In this document: positions 62,321 to 64,000 of the stretch, piece after piece | Layout: each line of letters begins with the position of its first letter | How positions within the stretch are numbered: the first letter of the stretch is position 1 | NCBI GenBank assembly: GCA_963693285.1 | Contig: OY848923.1 | Coordinates: forward strand, 3,110,038 to 3,174,037 | Origin: Xestospongia muta | Taxonomy: Eukaryota; Porifera; Demospongiae; Haplosclerida; Petrosiidae | Reading direction: 5' to 3' | DNA length: 64,000 nt | Translations under genes and position numbers: made by a program | Notes under the pieces: model-generated | Seen by the model: only the letters and a program-made list of their open reading frames with translations | Database searches by the model: none | Told to the model about the DNA's origin: nothing

Positions 62321-63640
62321 AGCTACATATGACAACCATAACAGACGGCTGGAGCCATAGCTAGATATAAAATGGTTAGAAACTTATTGTAACATTTACA
62401 TTATGTACAAGTATTAGCTAAAGTACTTTGTACACATTTATGTACAGAAACATACTCCTTTTTTGTGTATGTAAAGTAGAAAGAGAGGAGTTGTATAATG
62501 GAAATAGCTTCATTGATGTTTGCTATATCAATAAGAGAAATTAGACATTATGTAATAAAATAATTACAAAGTAAGGACGTGGTTTCCTAAAGCTCTCTCT
62601 CTCTCTCCACTTCCATTTATTTGGGCCTCTTACCAATGGTAGATTGGTAGATAAAGAGATAGAGTGTTACAATCATTAAAATGAGTGATGCCATAGCGAT
62701 GTCATAGGATCCATGAAATAGCAATGAGATTTAATGAAATAGTTAGATGTTTTCTATGGAATGATCCCCCAATATACTCTAATTAGTTGATTAAAGTAAC
62801 ATAACTATTAATGTTTACCGTGAACTCTTATATCTTTCTGCTTATCTCAACCTATTTAAGTATAAGTGCATGTGTCCACACAGGTTGCATAATTAAGCCT
62901 TAGATGTATAGATTTAACAAGTCATTAAAATATAGTGTGACTTCACTGTAAGTGTGTCTGTTGTATTTAATCTCATGTATTCATAACCTGTATTTATCTT
63001 ATTATATGTGATCACTAAATAACTGACAAATTGCTGAACTGTTTATTAAGATAAGAATACATAATTCACATAACCAGCAGAAAAAAAAACCATAATTTTG
63101 AAAAGTCAGTATTTTATACTAGATATAATGCTTGCAAACAAATGAATTGTTATTTCCTTTTTGTCTTTCTCTCTTCAGACAAAGGCTGAGTGTAGAGTAT
63201 TGATAACAGATGTAGTGTTTTAATGAAAAATTTTTAATCATAGTTCTTCAGAATTAACCTGTAGAGATGAAAGGAAAAATTAAGCTCTCATCCTTCCATC
63301 TATCTATTCATCAATTCCTTCATCTATCCATTTATCCAAACAAAGGATGTGAACCATACACTATTGAAACTACTATTAGGACACACCTACTTAAAAGACA
63401 TTTCCAAGACTTATATAAACTAAACCTAGTGAACTTTTTAAATGAATACAAATGATGATTTATTGTATCACGTGAACCTACATTGAATTATTTGTTAAAT
63501 TTAAAGTCTACAATTGTCAATTTTATTCTAGTTATGAAATCGTTTCTTGACTATTTTATTAAAATAATCTACTAGACTATACTGGTCTCATACATGTACA
63601 TATAGTAGTATGTGTGATCTGTGGTTAGAAAACTTACAAA
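62321..63640. other. Host flank resumed after the copia element
   Basis: From CTACATATGACAACCATAACAG the sequence matches 27466-28790 of segment A, including the CT microsatellite near 62597 and the left arm of the inverted repeat. The only frame of note is the short 62-codon one at 63267-63455, shared with 28429 and 28897. No gene is claimed. Confidence 0.6.
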
Positions 63641-64000
63641 TATATATGTTGAGAGTTTATATTACTAACCACAAATCTTACCTGACTCTATACATACAAA
63701 GTACTTACATGTATTATAGTAAACTATAATAAATGTATATACTAGTAATATGGTAACATGAATGTATATAAATGTATATACATTACTTATTGCAACATGA
63801 TCCTGAAGTTCCATTATAGCATTCAAATAAGAACAGCCAGAAAGAATAAACAAGGCCATAATCTTTTATGTAATAATATAAGTGTTGATGAGGGTACATA
63901 TTTACCTGGTGAGTCCAGAATTCCAAGACATGATAGAGCCTTAATTGTAAAGTTTCAAGCAAATAAAATAACATAATAAAGGCATGTATATGTTCCTCTT
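63641..64000. other. Window end; flank matching 29850-30073
   Basis: About 140 bases of AT-rich sequence with no counterpart in A are followed by the block that matches 29850-30073. No gene can be supported. Since segment A has a fucosyltransferase about 1.5 kb beyond this point, the next bases outside the window could hold a third copy. Confidence 0.4.

Larger units (their letters stand above)
41018..64000. repeat. Segmental duplication, copy B (receptor pseudogene)
   Basis: Collinear with segment A from 8409: flank 41018-42115, receptor, 3' flank, androglobin-like fragment, miniature element and then, after the copia insertion and the 1670-base tandem repeat, 62321-63640 and 63783-64000. 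It continues past the window end. Relative to A it has deletions of about 1.38 kb (A 9507-10890), 0.79 kb (A 11275-12066), 0.14 kb in one cassette and 0.41 kb over the membrane exon. Confidence 0.85.

Noticed and set aside
1..64000. tRNA, rRNA or other structured RNA genes
   Set aside because: I noticed no convincing tRNA box pair or rRNA-like segment by eye; a covariance-model scan would be needed to exclude them.

Overview
The window looks like genomic DNA of an early-branching animal, most probably a demosponge of the Amphimedon type. The basis is inferential: AT-rich DNA, many 40-120 bp GT-AG introns, a giant immunoglobulin (Ig)/fibronectin type III (FN3) receptor with one domain per exon, animal-type Golgi glycosyltransferases, an MFSD1-like carrier, and degenerate LTR and miniature DNA transposons. 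There is no bacterial signature. All exon coordinates are hand-read from ORFs, splice sites and reading phase.

Layout. Positions 1-1361 (minus) hold the 5' part of a type II membrane glycosyltransferase-like gene cut by the window edge. 2364-3797 (minus) is a single-exon MFS transporter. 3798-8408 is gene-poor. 9721-24510 (plus) is a predicted 38-exon gene for a single-pass receptor of about 4056 residues: signal peptide, 28 Ig-like domains, 6 FN3 domains, one membrane helix and a tyrosine-rich tail. Eighteen of the Ig domains lie in three head-to-tail copies of a six-exon, about 2.53 kb cassette. Tail-to-tail with it (24714-25072, minus) is a small gene fragment resembling the androglobin N-terminus, with a match to the ciliary RFX X-box just upstream. 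31536-32825 and 37934-39133 (minus) are two close copies of a GT10 alpha-1,3-fucosyltransferase. Between them lie a decayed gypsy-type retroelement and a multi-exon pseudogene of an integrase-core protein. 42113-54405 (plus) is a second copy of the giant receptor, now a pseudogene: it has lost the signal peptide, the first domains and the membrane helix, and carries several stops and frameshifts. 55582-58921 is a seemingly perfect 1670 bp tandem duplication, and 58602-62320 (minus) a 5'-truncated, broken Ty1/copia element.

The architecture is explained by two nested duplications. A segment from 8409 to about 30073 reappears at 41018 to the window end, and the fucosyltransferase block (about 30964-33777) reappears at 37381-41010. 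Transposons then inserted into the copies; a miniature element split the 5' flank of the second fucosyltransferase, and the copia element landed inside another miniature element.

Functionally, the locus pairs a huge, domain-modular cell-surface receptor with glycosyltransferases that would act on secreted and surface glycans. The receptor has 35 consecutive exons of the same phase, so any of them could be skipped, recombined or duplicated without breaking the frame. Its tail has three pYxN-type sites. This suggests a rapidly evolving adhesion or recognition receptor; that role is inference, and no partner or ligand can be read from the sequence.
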